Shown here: positions 25,286-33,966 of the stretch, piece by piece | How positions within the stretch are numbered: position 1 is the first letter of the stretch | How the letters are laid out: the number at the start of each line of letters is the position of its first letter | NCBI GenBank assembly: GCA_900548905.1 | Contig: URMK01000010.1 | Location: 65,634-129,633 of the forward strand | Length of the DNA stretch: 64,000 nucleotides | From: an uncultured Lachnospiraceae bacterium | GTDB lineage: Bacteria > Bacillota > Clostridia > Lachnospirales > Lachnospiraceae | Direction of reading: 5' to 3' | The notes under the pieces: generated by a model | Seen by the model: only the letters and a program-made list of their open reading frames with translations | Database searches by the model: none | Told to the model about the DNA's origin: nothing | Program-made: the position numbers and the translations under genes

Positions 25286-26311
25286 ATGACAAACAGGGAA
25301 TACATGGATCAGGCAATGTATCTTTTAAAACAGGGCTGCATAAGACGGGCGGAGGATCTGGATAACCGGTATGAAGGCGACGCCGTTACCACGAGCACCA
25401 ATATATATAATGACTTCGGCAAAGGCTGGATTACCGATTTTTATAACCTTACCAGAGATCATTATAATAGCTATTCTGCGCTGATGAATGAGGAAGGCGG
25501 CAGCCGGGCCTGTTTCGTATCGGATAATATGAGCCTGGAAACCCGGAAATATATGTGTATTTTCCCGTCCTCCATCATTTTGTCGGACAGCATCTCCACC
25601 GGGACTACGGAAGGGGTTGCTTCCACAAACTATGCGATTCCGAAATCCTTTATCCGGGATTTGCTCACCGGAAGAGAGCTTATAGAGAATGATGTTTTCA
25701 CGCTGCTTCCGAAAAGCTTCCAATTACATATGTCCTACGGCGCAGGGCTTCAAGTCACTACCTTAGGCGGTGTATACGGGCCCGGAATGGAGGCGGATTA
25801 CCTTGGGAAAAACGGGGTATTTGTAGAAAATAAAAGAGTGGACCGGCTGTTAGTCCGTTTCCCCTGGCTTTATGGGGCCAATACGGATGATTATCTGAAT
25901 ATCATTGAAAAATACGCTGCGGAATACAGGAATTACCGGATCTCTATGTATGATTTTCTTATATCGTGCAAAAATGGCAGCGCGGATTTTGAGGAAAAAT
26001 ACACAAATCTGGAAAACGCACATGCCGACATGCAGGGACAACTGGAGAAAGCCAAAAGCCACTTGAAAGCCAAAGGCATCCAGGCTGTGGTAGGCCTTGC
26101 CTTTACCTTTATCCCTTTGCTGCTGGATATCCCCGCCGAGGTCAAAGCTTCTCTGCAGGCCGTACTGGGTATGACTTCCCTTAAGGACGCCCAGGCCGTA
26201 CTATTCGAAGAACGGCTGAAGCTAAAAGAAATCGGGAGAGAGGATCCCTTCTATATCACATGGCAATGGGAAAAGAAAAGCCCGATAAAAGTGCCGAAAA
26301 ATAAGAAATAG
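25286..26311 (+). CDS. Protein of unknown function (341 aa)
   Basis: I do not recognise this protein. It has no signal peptide. The first ~230 residues look like a mixed alpha/beta domain with many Tyr, Asn and Asp residues. A charged helical stretch follows at about 228-262 (EEKYTNLENAHADMQGQLEK), likely coiled coil. One hydrophobic segment (about 266-282, AVVGLAFTFIPLLLDIP) could be a membrane anchor, and the C-terminus is basic (KKSPIKVPKNKK). Ribosome site and promoter are good and codon use resembles the neighbours, so it is a real gene. It is monocistronic between an SDR gene and a lipoprotein gene, which gives no functional hint. Confidence 0.75.
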   Translation: MTNREYMDQAMYLLKQGCIRRAEDLDNRYEGDAVTTSTNIYNDFGKGWITDFYNLTRDHYNSYSALMNEEGGSRACFVSDNMSLETRKYMCIFPSSIILSDSISTGTTEGVASTNYAIPKSFIRDLLTGRELIENDVFTLLPKSFQLHMSYGAGLQVTTLGGVYGPGMEADYLGKNGVFVENKRVDRLLVRFPWLYGANTDDYLNIIEKYAAEYRNYRISMYDFLISCKNGSADFEEKYTNLENAHADMQGQLEKAKSHLKAKGIQAVVGLAFTFIPLLLDIPAEVKASLQAVLGMTSLKDAQAVLFEERLKLKEIGREDPFYITWQWEKKSPIKVPKNKK

Positions 26312-26429
26312 CCGGGGCTTCCAAAACGGAACCGTTCTTGTGGGGTTTTGTTTTCTTAGAAATTCTTTAGAGATTCAACTGCTATGATACCTCTTGAAGC
26401 AACCATCAAGAAAGAGAGGAATCCTACAA

Positions 26430-27011
26430 ATGAAAAAAGAGAAGCAAAAGACCGGAAGGAAAAAACAGATGCTGCTGACGGCTGTTTTGTTATGTGCTAT
26501 GGTTTTAGGAGCCTGCGGTTCCGCAGCCGACACAGAAGCCGCCTCCACAGCAAACCGGGGAGAGTCAGCGTCCCCTGCTGCCGCTGCCGGAGATACCGCA
26601 GCGGCCGGAGATAACGCTTCCGTTCCCGATACCGGGGATGCGGCCCCGGAAACGGCGCCCGCTTCCGAACCCCCCGCTGCGGCGCCCGCCTCCCATGAGG
26701 AACTGGACGGATCAATCATGGAAATCGATGCCTCCAGCTTTAAAGTCAGCAAAACCTATTATGAGGATTTGGGAGAAGACGGCCTGCTGGCAGTAAGTCC
26801 TGCCAATCCGGATCCTGCGGATTCTATTGAAGTCAGATATTCGGAGGAAACTGTTTTTATTATCCGTTCCTCTTCTGACATGGGCATCACCTGCACCGAC
26901 AGCGAAGCAACCGCTGCCGACCTGGAAGTCGGCAGGAGCATGATAGCCACCGGTACCTGGGACGGTTCTGTTTTCACTGCCAGTGAAATAGTAATTTACC
27001 ATTTTGATTAA
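26430..27011 (+). CDS. Small secreted lipoprotein with Ala/Pro-rich linker
   Basis: This 193-aa lipoprotein is read from the ATG at 26430, which has GAGAGGA 9 bases upstream; an earlier in-frame ATG at 26394 has no such site. A basic N-terminus precedes a hydrophobic core and lipobox LGAC. An Ala/Glu/Pro-rich spacer of ~60 residues comes next. The last ~105 residues are a small beta-rich domain (DGSIMEIDASSFKVSK, then SIEVRYSEETVFIIR and ARSM-like ending with VIYHFD), resembling OB-fold or DUF5666-like domains. Function unknown. A direct repeat TTCTT(T)AGA (26353-26371) and an extended -10 (TGCTATGAT, 26380-26388) lie upstream. Confidence 0.75.
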   Translation: MKKEKQKTGRKKQMLLTAVLLCAMVLGACGSAADTEAASTANRGESASPAAAAGDTAAAGDNASVPDTGDAAPETAPASEPPAAAPASHEELDGSIMEIDASSFKVSKTYYEDLGEDGLLAVSPANPDPADSIEVRYSEETVFIIRSSSDMGITCTDSEATAADLEVGRSMIATGTWDGSVFTASEIVIYHFD

Positions 27012-27030
27012 TCTTCTTCCTCCATTTCCC

Positions 27031-27060
27031 GGCCCCGGCAATTTTTGCCGGGGCCTTTAT
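27031..27060 (+). terminator. Intrinsic terminator after the small lipoprotein gene
   Basis: A perfect GC-rich stem GGCCCCGGCA / TGCCGGGGCC with an ATTTT loop (27031-27055) is followed by TTTAT. It is the strongest terminator-like structure in this part. A second inverted repeat, ACTCCATC/GATGGAGT at 27061-27082, follows directly and may be a back-up hairpin or an operator. Confidence 0.85.
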
Positions 27061-27105
27061 ACTCCATCCGGCCAGATGGAGTATTTAATTGGCTGTAAAA
27101 ATATA

Positions 27106-27168
27106 ATCCAAATTGGATGTTGAAAACCGATTAGATTGCGTTCATACTGAAATTGGTTCGAACCAATT
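27106..27168 (+). promoter_or_regulatory. Promoter flanked by two palindromic operators (MocR autoregulation)
   Basis: ATCCAAATTGGAT (27106-27118) is a palindrome just upstream of TTGAAA (27120-27125). A 17-base spacer leads to CATACT (27143-27148). The 18-base perfect palindrome AATTGGTTCGAACCAATT (27151-27168) covers the expected transcription start, ten bases before the MocR ATG. Both sites share the CCAA/TTGG core, which is also common in known MocR operators. Binding by the MocR gene product is inferred. Confidence 0.65.
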
Positions 27169-27177
27169 GGAGGAAAT

Positions 27178-28689
27178 ATGAAAATTCAGATTGATAAAAA
27201 GAAAAAAATACCGCTGTATAAGCAGATTGCGGAACAGATACAGGCACAGATCACCTCCGGCGAAATTCCCGGCGGCTTCCCGTTTCCCTCGGAACGTCAG
27301 CTGGCAGATGCGCTGGGCGTCAACCGCACGACTGTACTGAACGCTTACAAGGAACTGAAGGCCGACGGGCTGATGGCTTCCCATGTAGGCCGGGGTACCG
27401 TCGCCGTATCGGCGGAAAACGGCCGGCCGGGCAGAACCGGCTATCCGAAGGAACCGATCTGGGAGTATCTGTACAGTGATTATGTGAAAAACCATGATCC
27501 TTTTGATGTGAACAAATATCTGGAAATAGCCAACCAAAAGGACGTCATTTCTTTCGCTGCAGGGATTGCTTCTTTTGAAAATCTGCCCGTACAGGCGTTT
27601 GCAGGAATTGAAAAAGAATTGTTATCCAGACAAAAGGAACTGCTTGTCTCCCCTGTGGCAGGCTTTTCCTCTCTCCGCAAGGCGATCAGTTCCTACATGC
27701 AAAAGCGTTCCTGCTTCTGCCAGCCCTCTGAAATCATGGTTTTGTCCGGTTCCCAGCAGGGTATCGATCTCGTCGCCAGAGCATTCCTCAACCCGGGCGA
27801 TCTCGTGCTGCTCGAAGAACCGTCCTTCTTTCCCGCTATACAGAGTTTCCGGGCGGCCGGGGCAAAAATGATGGCGGTTCCCATGGAAGCGGACGGGATG
27901 GACATGGATATCCTGGAACAGCTCTTATCCAGGTACCGGCCCAAATTCCTATACACCATGCCCACCTACCATAATCCTTCCGGTATCTGCATGAGCCTGC
28001 CCAAGCGGATACGGCTGTTGGAAATGGCCGCCGGATACGGCGTTCCGGTCGTAGAGGACGACCCTTACGGAGAACTCTATTTTGACGGGCAGCCAGTTTC
28101 CCCCTTAAAATCCATGGATACAAACGGCTGTGTCCTGTACCTTTCCACCTTCTCCAAAACCATCTCCCCCGGCCTGCGGCTGGGTTGGATCTGCGCCAAT
28201 AAGAAACTGATACAGAAACTCTGCACTATCCGCCAGCTCATGGATCTGCATACCAATTGTGTCTCGCAGCAGATAGTGGAGCGCTTTCTGACCGGAGGCG
28301 GAATGGCGGACTATCTGTCCCTTATCCGCAGGGAATATGAGGAACGCAGAAACATCATGACCGGTGCTTTAAGCAAATACGCACCGCCCGGGCTATCCTG
28401 GAATATTCCTTCCGGGGGCTATTACCTGTGGTGCACACTGCCGGAAGGCCTGTCCGCAGAGGTACTGGCCCCCAGGGCAGCGGAAAAAGGCGTCGCCATC
28501 CTGCCCGGTATGCCTTCCTATCTGACCGGACAAAAGGGGGAAAACCACATCCGTCTGAATTATACGTTTCCTCCGAAAAACAGGATTGCAGAAGGCGTAC
28601 GGATTTTATGTAATGGCATCCAGGAACTTATACGGATGCAGAAAGAGGAAATGTGGCCTGCAGCCCATGAAATCAATCCTATTTTATAA
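27178..28689 (+). CDS. MocR/PdxR-type transcriptional regulator (GntR HTH + aminotransferase domain)
   Basis: This 503-aa fusion has a GntR winged helix-turn-helix at 1-80 (PLYKQIAEQIQAQITSGEIP, SERQLADALGVNRTTVLNAY). It is joined by a ~35-residue linker to a fold-type I aminotransferase domain (about 115-495) with EDDPYGELYFDG and the PLP-lysine motif LSTFSKTISPGLRLGW. Such proteins use PLP or an amino compound as effector. The tandem aminotransferase gene 11 bases downstream is the likely target, and the palindromes in its own promoter suggest autoregulation. AGGAGG is not seen; GGAGG lies 6 bases before the ATG within the operator end. Confidence 0.9.
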   Translation: MKIQIDKKKKIPLYKQIAEQIQAQITSGEIPGGFPFPSERQLADALGVNRTTVLNAYKELKADGLMASHVGRGTVAVSAENGRPGRTGYPKEPIWEYLYSDYVKNHDPFDVNKYLEIANQKDVISFAAGIASFENLPVQAFAGIEKELLSRQKELLVSPVAGFSSLRKAISSYMQKRSCFCQPSEIMVLSGSQQGIDLVARAFLNPGDLVLLEEPSFFPAIQSFRAAGAKMMAVPMEADGMDMDILEQLLSRYRPKFLYTMPTYHNPSGICMSLPKRIRLLEMAAGYGVPVVEDDPYGELYFDGQPVSPLKSMDTNGCVLYLSTFSKTISPGLRLGWICANKKLIQKLCTIRQLMDLHTNCVSQQIVERFLTGGGMADYLSLIRREYEERRNIMTGALSKYAPPGLSWNIPSGGYYLWCTLPEGLSAEVLAPRAAEKGVAILPGMPSYLTGQKGENHIRLNYTFPPKNRIAEGVRILCNGIQELIRMQKEEMWPAAHEINPIL

Positions 28690-28700
28690 GGAGCAAGCAA

Positions 28701-29891
28701 ATGGAATACAAATATGCAAAACGATTAGAAAATATGGAAGCGTCTGAAATCAGGGAATTATTGAAGCTGACGGAAAAACCGGAGGTTATCTCCTTTGCAG
28801 GCGGGCTGCCCGCCCCGGAGCTATTCCCCATCGAAGAAATCCGGGAGGTAAACAACTATGTCCTGGATCACTGCGGCGGCCAGGCCCTGCAATACTCCAC
28901 CACGGAAGGGTGGCAGCCTCTGCGGAAATGGATCGCGGAGCGCATGAATACCCAACTGGGCACCTCCTTCTGTGAGGATAACATCATGATAACCCACGGC
29001 TCCCAGCAGGCCCTTGATCTCTCCGGAAAAGTATTTCTGGACGAAGGGGATGTGGTGCTGTGCGAAAGCCCTACGTATCTGGCTGCCCTCAGTGCCTTCA
29101 GGGCCTATGGCTGCAAATTCGTGGAAATAGAAACCGACGGGGAAGGAATGCTCCCGGCAAGCCTGGAAAAAGCGCTGGAAAACTACCCCGCCGCAAAGCT
29201 GATATACATCATCCCCAATTTCCAGAATCCCACAGGACGCACCTGGAGTCTGGAGCGCAGAAAGAAGATCGCCGAATTATCCGCCAGATACCAGGTTGTG
29301 GTCATCGAGGATAACCCCTATGGCGAGCTTCGGTATGAAGGGGATTTTTTACCCTCCGTGAAATCCTTCGACCGGTCCGGAAGCATCGTATGCACGGGAA
29401 CCTTCTCCAAAATATTCTGTCCCGGCTACCGGATCGGATGGATTGCGGGGGATGCGGAGGTTATCCGCAACTATGTGCTGGTAAAGCAGGGAGCGGATCT
29501 GCAGTGCAACACCATCGCCCAAATCGTGATTTCCACTTATATGGAGCACTATGACATCGATGCCCACATTTCTAAAATCAGGGAGGTCTACCGGAAGCGG
29601 CGTGACGCCGCCATAGATGCCATAAACACCTGTTTCCCTGCGGACACGGTTTATACCCGGCCCGAAGGCGGCCTCTTTCTGTGGGTGGAAGTAAAGGAAT
29701 CCGTTAACACGGTCAAGCTCCTGGAAAGCTGCCTCGCCCGGAATGTCGCCTTCGTGCCCGGCTATTCCTTTTTTCCAGGCAAAAGCAGGCAGAACACGCT
29801 CCGGATTAACTTTTCCAATACCACGGAAGATGAAATCAGGGAAGGCATTGCCCGTATAGGCCATGTTTTGAAGCAGGCTCCTTTTCAGTAA
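28701..29891 (+). CDS. PLP-dependent aminotransferase (2-aminoadipate/aromatic-type, class I/II)
   Basis: This 396-aa fold-type I aminotransferase is related to LysN/2-aminoadipate transaminases. Visible features are the N-terminal VISFAGGLPAPELFP, the substrate/PLP segment IPNFQNPTGRTW, EDNPYGELRYEG, and the Schiff-base lysine K237 in GTFSKIFCPGYRIGW. It has an AAGGAG ribosome site 9 bases before its ATG and follows the MocR gene closely, so it is co-transcribed. The amino donor is unknown. Confidence 0.88.
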   Translation: MEYKYAKRLENMEASEIRELLKLTEKPEVISFAGGLPAPELFPIEEIREVNNYVLDHCGGQALQYSTTEGWQPLRKWIAERMNTQLGTSFCEDNIMITHGSQQALDLSGKVFLDEGDVVLCESPTYLAALSAFRAYGCKFVEIETDGEGMLPASLEKALENYPAAKLIYIIPNFQNPTGRTWSLERRKKIAELSARYQVVVIEDNPYGELRYEGDFLPSVKSFDRSGSIVCTGTFSKIFCPGYRIGWIAGDAEVIRNYVLVKQGADLQCNTIAQIVISTYMEHYDIDAHISKIREVYRKRRDAAIDAINTCFPADTVYTRPEGGLFLWVEVKESVNTVKLLESCLARNVAFVPGYSFFPGKSRQNTLRINFSNTTEDEIREGIARIGHVLKQAPFQ

Positions 29892-29935
29892 ACAGATACT
29901 CCCTGCCTAGTACTACAGCGAACCGGGCACGGCGT

Positions 29936-30946
29936 TTACGCAAAAAGCTGCCGGAGATATCCATAGCCCTCCTCTTCCAGCTTATCAAACGGGATAAAGC
30001 GGACGGCTGCGCTGTTGATGCAATAACGCAGCCCGCCCCGTTCCTCCGGACCGTCTTTAAACACATGCCCCAGGTGGCTGTCCCCCGCACGGCTTCGTAC
30101 CTCCGTGCGCACCATAAAATGACTGGTATCCTTTTTTTCCTTCAGGACATCCGGGATGATGGCCCGGGAAAAACTGGGCCAGCCGCAGCCGGATTCAAAC
30201 TTATCCTCCGAAGAAAACAGAGGCTCCCCCGTAACCACATCCACATAAATCCCCTTATCAAAATTACCGGCGTATTCATTTGTAAAAGGCTGTTCCGTGC
30301 CGTTTTTCTGTGTCACCTCATATTGGATCCCGGTCAGCTTTTCTCTCAGTTCTTTCTCCTCCGGCACCGGATAAGCCGCTTCCCGGATGCGGCGGGAAAG
30401 GTCATTTTTTTCCCCTTCCCTCTCCCTGATGAACTCCTCCGCCCTGTTTAGATTGATATGGCAGTAACCGCCCGGGTTCTTATCCAGATAATCCTGGTGG
30501 TACTCCTCGGCCGGCCAGAACGCCGCCAGGGGAAGCAGTTCCGTCACCACCGGCCTTGTATTTTTCCGCGCCTGCTCCTCCAGTACCTTTTCCGCAATAT
30601 CCCGGTCCGCTTCCTCCACATAATAAATGCCGGAACGATATTGGTTCCCCCTGTCATTTCCCTGCCTGTCCACGCTGGTGGGATCCACTACATGAAAAAA
30701 CCCTTCTAAAAGCCGTACTGTAGAGATACAGTCGCTGTCATAATCCACCCTCACCGTTTCCGCATGGCCGGTTTTGCCGCTGCATACCTGCTCATAGGCG
30801 GGATTTTCCGTAGTCCCATTGGCATAACCCACAGCCGTATCCAAAACTCCGGGCAGTTTTTTCATATAAGCCTCAAGTCCCCAAAAGCATCCTCCTGCCA
30901 AATAAATCGTATGAAGCTTATCCGTATTTCCCGACATAGGCATCAT
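29936..30946 (-). CDS. msrAB: Bifunctional peptide methionine sulfoxide reductase MsrA/MsrB
   Basis: This 336-aa fusion repairs both stereoisomers of oxidised methionine. The MsrA half (about 10-170) has the nucleophile C20 in GGCFWGLEAY and ends near DYLDKNPGGYCHINL. The MsrB half (about 195-330) has SGCGWPSFSRAI and the catalytic Cys in RYCINSAAVRF. There is no signal peptide, so it is cytoplasmic. Two ATG codons lie at 30946 and 30943; the second is better spaced from AAAGGAG. It is monocistronic. Confidence 0.95.
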   Translation of the reverse strand: MMPMSGNTDKLHTIYLAGGCFWGLEAYMKKLPGVLDTAVGYANGTTENPAYEQVCSGKTGHAETVRVDYDSDCISTVRLLEGFFHVVDPTSVDRQGNDRGNQYRSGIYYVEEADRDIAEKVLEEQARKNTRPVVTELLPLAAFWPAEEYHQDYLDKNPGGYCHINLNRAEEFIREREGEKNDLSRRIREAAYPVPEEKELREKLTGIQYEVTQKNGTEQPFTNEYAGNFDKGIYVDVVTGEPLFSSEDKFESGCGWPSFSRAIIPDVLKEKKDTSHFMVRTEVRSRAGDSHLGHVFKDGPEERGGLRYCINSAAVRFIPFDKLEEEGYGYLRQLFA

Positions 30947-31175
30947 AACTCCTTTCTTATAGTGCCAATAAGGCGTAACGCATCAACCTACCCGGCTTTT
31001 TCGGTTACAGGAATAAGGATTCTGTCACCGCCGAATATTTACTCTTTTCTATCATTCTAACCAGATACGGGTAAGCCAAACATTCCATTGAAAAAATACG
31101 TTGTATAATGCTATAATAATATAACTGGAACAGGCTGGTTCCTCCTTCTGCAAGCCTGTCTTTTACCGTTATTGC

Positions 31176-31282
31176 AGTTATTGTTCACGGCCTTTGCCTG
31201 CTGCCCTGTGGTATTTCCTGCCCGGTTTGCCCTCCCGGCTTATCCCTGGGGGCAGCAGGCAAAGAGGGTGTGAACAGTAACT
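31176..31282. repeat. Long imperfect inverted repeat (about 31-33 bp arms)
   Basis: The left arm (31176-31206) and right arm (31250-31282) pair at 28 of 31 positions with a 2-base gap. The strongest block is TTTGCCTGCTGCCC against GGGCAGCAGGCAAA, and another is TGTTCAC against GTGAACA. The 43-base loop is C/T-rich. It lies in the 400-bp space between msrAB and the LacI-family gene. It lacks a T-run, so it is not a normal terminator; it could be a REP/MITE-like element or a leader structure of the regulator gene. Confidence 0.75.
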
Positions 31283-31360
31283 TATCGGAAGCTGTAATAA
31301 TGCGGCCCGGCTTCCGTTTCTTTTTCTGATTTTGGCACGCAGCGCAGCGTGCAGATTGGT

Positions 31361-32398
31361 ATGATTATGAAAAAGGTCACACTGCAGGATATTGCCAATT
31401 CCCTCGGCATTTCACGCACCACTGTCTGGAAGGTATTCAGCGGTCAGAAAGGTGTTTCCGATAACCTGCGCAGGAAGATTCTCGCAAAAGCGCAGGAACT
31501 GGGTTATGAATTCCCGGAATGCGCTTTCCTTCCCCCGCCGCAGGAGGCTACCGCGCCTCCTGTCAATATTGCGGTTGCCGTCTGCCGGCCGGAATCTTCT
31601 ATTTTCTGGATGAATATTATCCACCAGATTGCAAAGGAGCTTTCCTTTCACAAGGTCAATCTGATGTATACCTATCTGCCTTCTTCCATTGACAGGGATT
31701 ATACGCTGCCCGCTTCCCTTGTGAACGGAAATACGCACGGGATTATTGTCATGAATGTATATAACGAGCAGCTGATCCGCCTTTTGTCGGAGGCTCCCGT
31801 TCCCAAGGTTTTTCTGGATACCGCCACGGCCGTCCCGCCCTCCTCGCTGAACGGCGATCTGATTCTGATGGAAAACAGCAGCAGCATTTCAGAAATTACG
31901 GAGCATCTGCTGAAGCAGGGGCGCACTAAAATCGGCTTTATCGGGGACATCCGTTATGCGCAGTCCAATTACGAACGGTACGAGGGATTCTGCAAAACGC
32001 TGGAACGTCACGGCCTTTCGCCCTATCCCGAGCTGTCTCTCACCGGCTCCATCGGAACCGATACGCATAAGGAAGAAATCGACGCTTTTCTCAATACACT
32101 TCCCTTCATGCCGGACGCTTTTGTCTGCGTCAGCGACTACGTAGCCTGCCTTCTGATGCAGCTTCTGTTAAAACGCGGGCTGCGGATACCGGAGGACGTT
32201 GCGGTATCCGGGTTTGACGGAAATATGGAAAGCCCTCTGGCAGAGGAACTGACTACCGTGCAGGTATTCAACCAGGATATCGGGCTTCGGCTTGCCCTGC
32301 AGATTTTATACCGCATCGAACATCCCGACACGCGTCCGGAAATTGTCTATATTTCTTCCCAGACTATATTCCGTTCCTCAACAGGCGGTGTATTATAA
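31361..32398 (+). CDS. LacI-family transcriptional regulator
   Basis: This ~345-aa regulator has an N-terminal LacI helix-turn-helix (KVTLQDIANSLGISRTTVWK, then SGQKGVSDNLRRKIL). A periplasmic-binding-protein-like sensor domain (about 70-340) includes KIGFIGDIRYAQSNYERYEG and VAVSGFDGNMESPLAEELTT. Starts at 31361 and 31367 are both possible and the ribosome site is weak. An upstream in-frame GTG at 31349 is less likely. It converges on the glycan operon at 32548-44063 and may control it or another sugar operon, which is inference. The effector is unknown. Confidence 0.88.
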   Translation: MIMKKVTLQDIANSLGISRTTVWKVFSGQKGVSDNLRRKILAKAQELGYEFPECAFLPPPQEATAPPVNIAVAVCRPESSIFWMNIIHQIAKELSFHKVNLMYTYLPSSIDRDYTLPASLVNGNTHGIIVMNVYNEQLIRLLSEAPVPKVFLDTATAVPPSSLNGDLILMENSSSISEITEHLLKQGRTKIGFIGDIRYAQSNYERYEGFCKTLERHGLSPYPELSLTGSIGTDTHKEEIDAFLNTLPFMPDAFVCVSDYVACLLMQLLLKRGLRIPEDVAVSGFDGNMESPLAEELTTVQVFNQDIGLRLALQILYRIEHPDTRPEIVYISSQTIFRSSTGGVL

Positions 32399-32473
32399 AT
32401 CAGTTTATTTTATGATGCATGTCCGTTTCCTGTCATGATACCAACTAAAAGGCCGCTTCCTCGATAGGTTTAG

Positions 32474-32505
32474 AAAGCCGGGCATTCCTGCCCGGCTTTT
32501 TTAGT
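32474..32505. terminator. Bidirectional intrinsic terminator
   Basis: The stem AAAGCCGGGCA / TGCCCGGCTTT (32474-32499) with a TTCC loop is followed on the plus strand by TTTTTTAG. On the minus strand it is followed by a shorter T-run. It separates the convergent LacI-type and aminopeptidase genes and should end transcription of both, more strongly for the LacI gene. Confidence 0.88.
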
Positions 32506-32547
32506 TCCGCCCTTTTTATATCAATGTGTTTGCCGTACGGCTTCCGA

Positions 32548-33963
32548 TTATAACTGCGCCTCTTTCATCAGATAATACAGCGTTGTAACACCCGCGCCGG
32601 TCGCCCCTTTGCTTTCAAAGGCATAGGTGGGAGTCCCGCACCATGCGGTTCCCGCAATGTCCATGTGGATCCAGGGCTTACCTTCACAGAATCTGCGGAG
32701 AAAAAGCCCGGCCGTAATCGTCCCGCAGCATCCGCCTCCGATATTTCTGACATCCGCCACATCGCTGTCTATCATTTTTTCATGCTCTTTACCGAACGGC
32801 AGCCGCAGATAACGTTCTGCCGAAAAGGTCTGCGCCCGTTCAAACATATGATAAAACGCCTCGTCGTCGGACATGGTTCCTCCGATGGTATTCCCCAGCA
32901 TCTGCGCCACGGCGCCTGTCAGGGTGGCGATGTCCAGCACTTTGGTAATGCCTTCCCTGCAGATCCCGTAGCTGATCGCATCCGACAGCACAAGCCGGCC
33001 CTCCGCATCCGTATTGAGCACCTCTATGGTCCTGCCGGAATAACCGGTGATGACATCGCCTGGCAGCAGCGCCGATTGGGAAATCCGGTTTTCACTCAGC
33101 GGCAGGCATGCCGTGATATTCACCTTAAGCTTTCTCGCCGCTGCCGCATGAACTGCGGCGGCCACCGCGGCGGCTCCCGCCATATCCCCTTTGATTCCTG
33201 CCATGGAGGAGCTTTCCTTTAAACAATACCCTCCCGTATCGCAGGTAATCCCTTTCCCGATGAGTCCGTATATATCGCCGCTTCCGGGAGCGCCCCGGTA
33301 CCGCAGGATAAGCAGGCAGGGCGGATATTCACTGCTGCCTCCCACGCCATATAGCGCTTCCAGCCGCAAAGCCCGCAGCTGTCCGTATACCAGCAATTCG
33401 GTTTCCACATCGCCGCCGTCCACATAGTCTGTAATTTTTCTCGCAAAATCCATGGGGCGCAAATGGTTGCCCGGCGTATTCACCATATCCCTTGCAAAGA
33501 GAATCCCGTTTAAAAGCTCCAGCCCTTCCTGCAGGCTGTCCGCAAAACCATCCATATTTTCCAGCTGGAAATTACAGTCCGAAGCGGTATCCTTTTCCGT
33601 TTTCCTGTATGTATAAGAATAGCCGCCCAGCCCCAGCCCCTGCACCACAGCCGTTACCGCTTTTTTCCCAAGTTTCTTTACAAAAAACCCGGGATCCAGG
33701 GAAATCTCCCCGATATGCAGCTCCTTACACCGCCGGGAAACAGCGGCCGTTATTTCCTTCACCTGTACAAGCCCCAGCTCTTCCTCTTTACCGCAGCCTG
33801 CCAGCAGCACGGCCTGGCCGCGCAGCGGCACCAGCATGCTTTCCAGGTATTTTCCGCCAAAAACCTTCTCCAGCCCCATCCTGTAGCTGCGGATATGGGC
33901 ATCCTTTTCCCATACAAAATCGATGGAATAGGTCTCGTTTTTCTTTTTTACAACCGATATCAT
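32548..33963 (-). CDS. Leucyl aminopeptidase family M17 (PepA-like)
   Basis: This cytoplasmic aminopeptidase of 471 aa would release N-terminal residues from peptides. The C-terminal catalytic half carries the family signature NTDAEGRLVL, the metal-binding GKGITCDTGGYCLKE and the SMAGIKGDMAGAAAV helix. The N-terminal ~160 residues match the variable non-catalytic M17 domain. It is last in the glycan operon, 3 bases after the transglutaminase-fold gene. Its presence after glycosidases suggests that the imported substrate includes a peptide. Confidence 0.88.
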   Translation of the reverse strand: MISVVKKKNETYSIDFVWEKDAHIRSYRMGLEKVFGGKYLESMLVPLRGQAVLLAGCGKEEELGLVQVKEITAAVSRRCKELHIGEISLDPGFFVKKLGKKAVTAVVQGLGLGGYSYTYRKTEKDTASDCNFQLENMDGFADSLQEGLELLNGILFARDMVNTPGNHLRPMDFARKITDYVDGGDVETELLVYGQLRALRLEALYGVGGSSEYPPCLLILRYRGAPGSGDIYGLIGKGITCDTGGYCLKESSSMAGIKGDMAGAAAVAAAVHAAAARKLKVNITACLPLSENRISQSALLPGDVITGYSGRTIEVLNTDAEGRLVLSDAISYGICREGITKVLDIATLTGAVAQMLGNTIGGTMSDDEAFYHMFERAQTFSAERYLRLPFGKEHEKMIDSDVADVRNIGGGCCGTITAGLFLRRFCEGKPWIHMDIAGTAWCGTPTYAFESKGATGAGVTTLYYLMKEAQL

Positions 33964-33966
33964 TTC

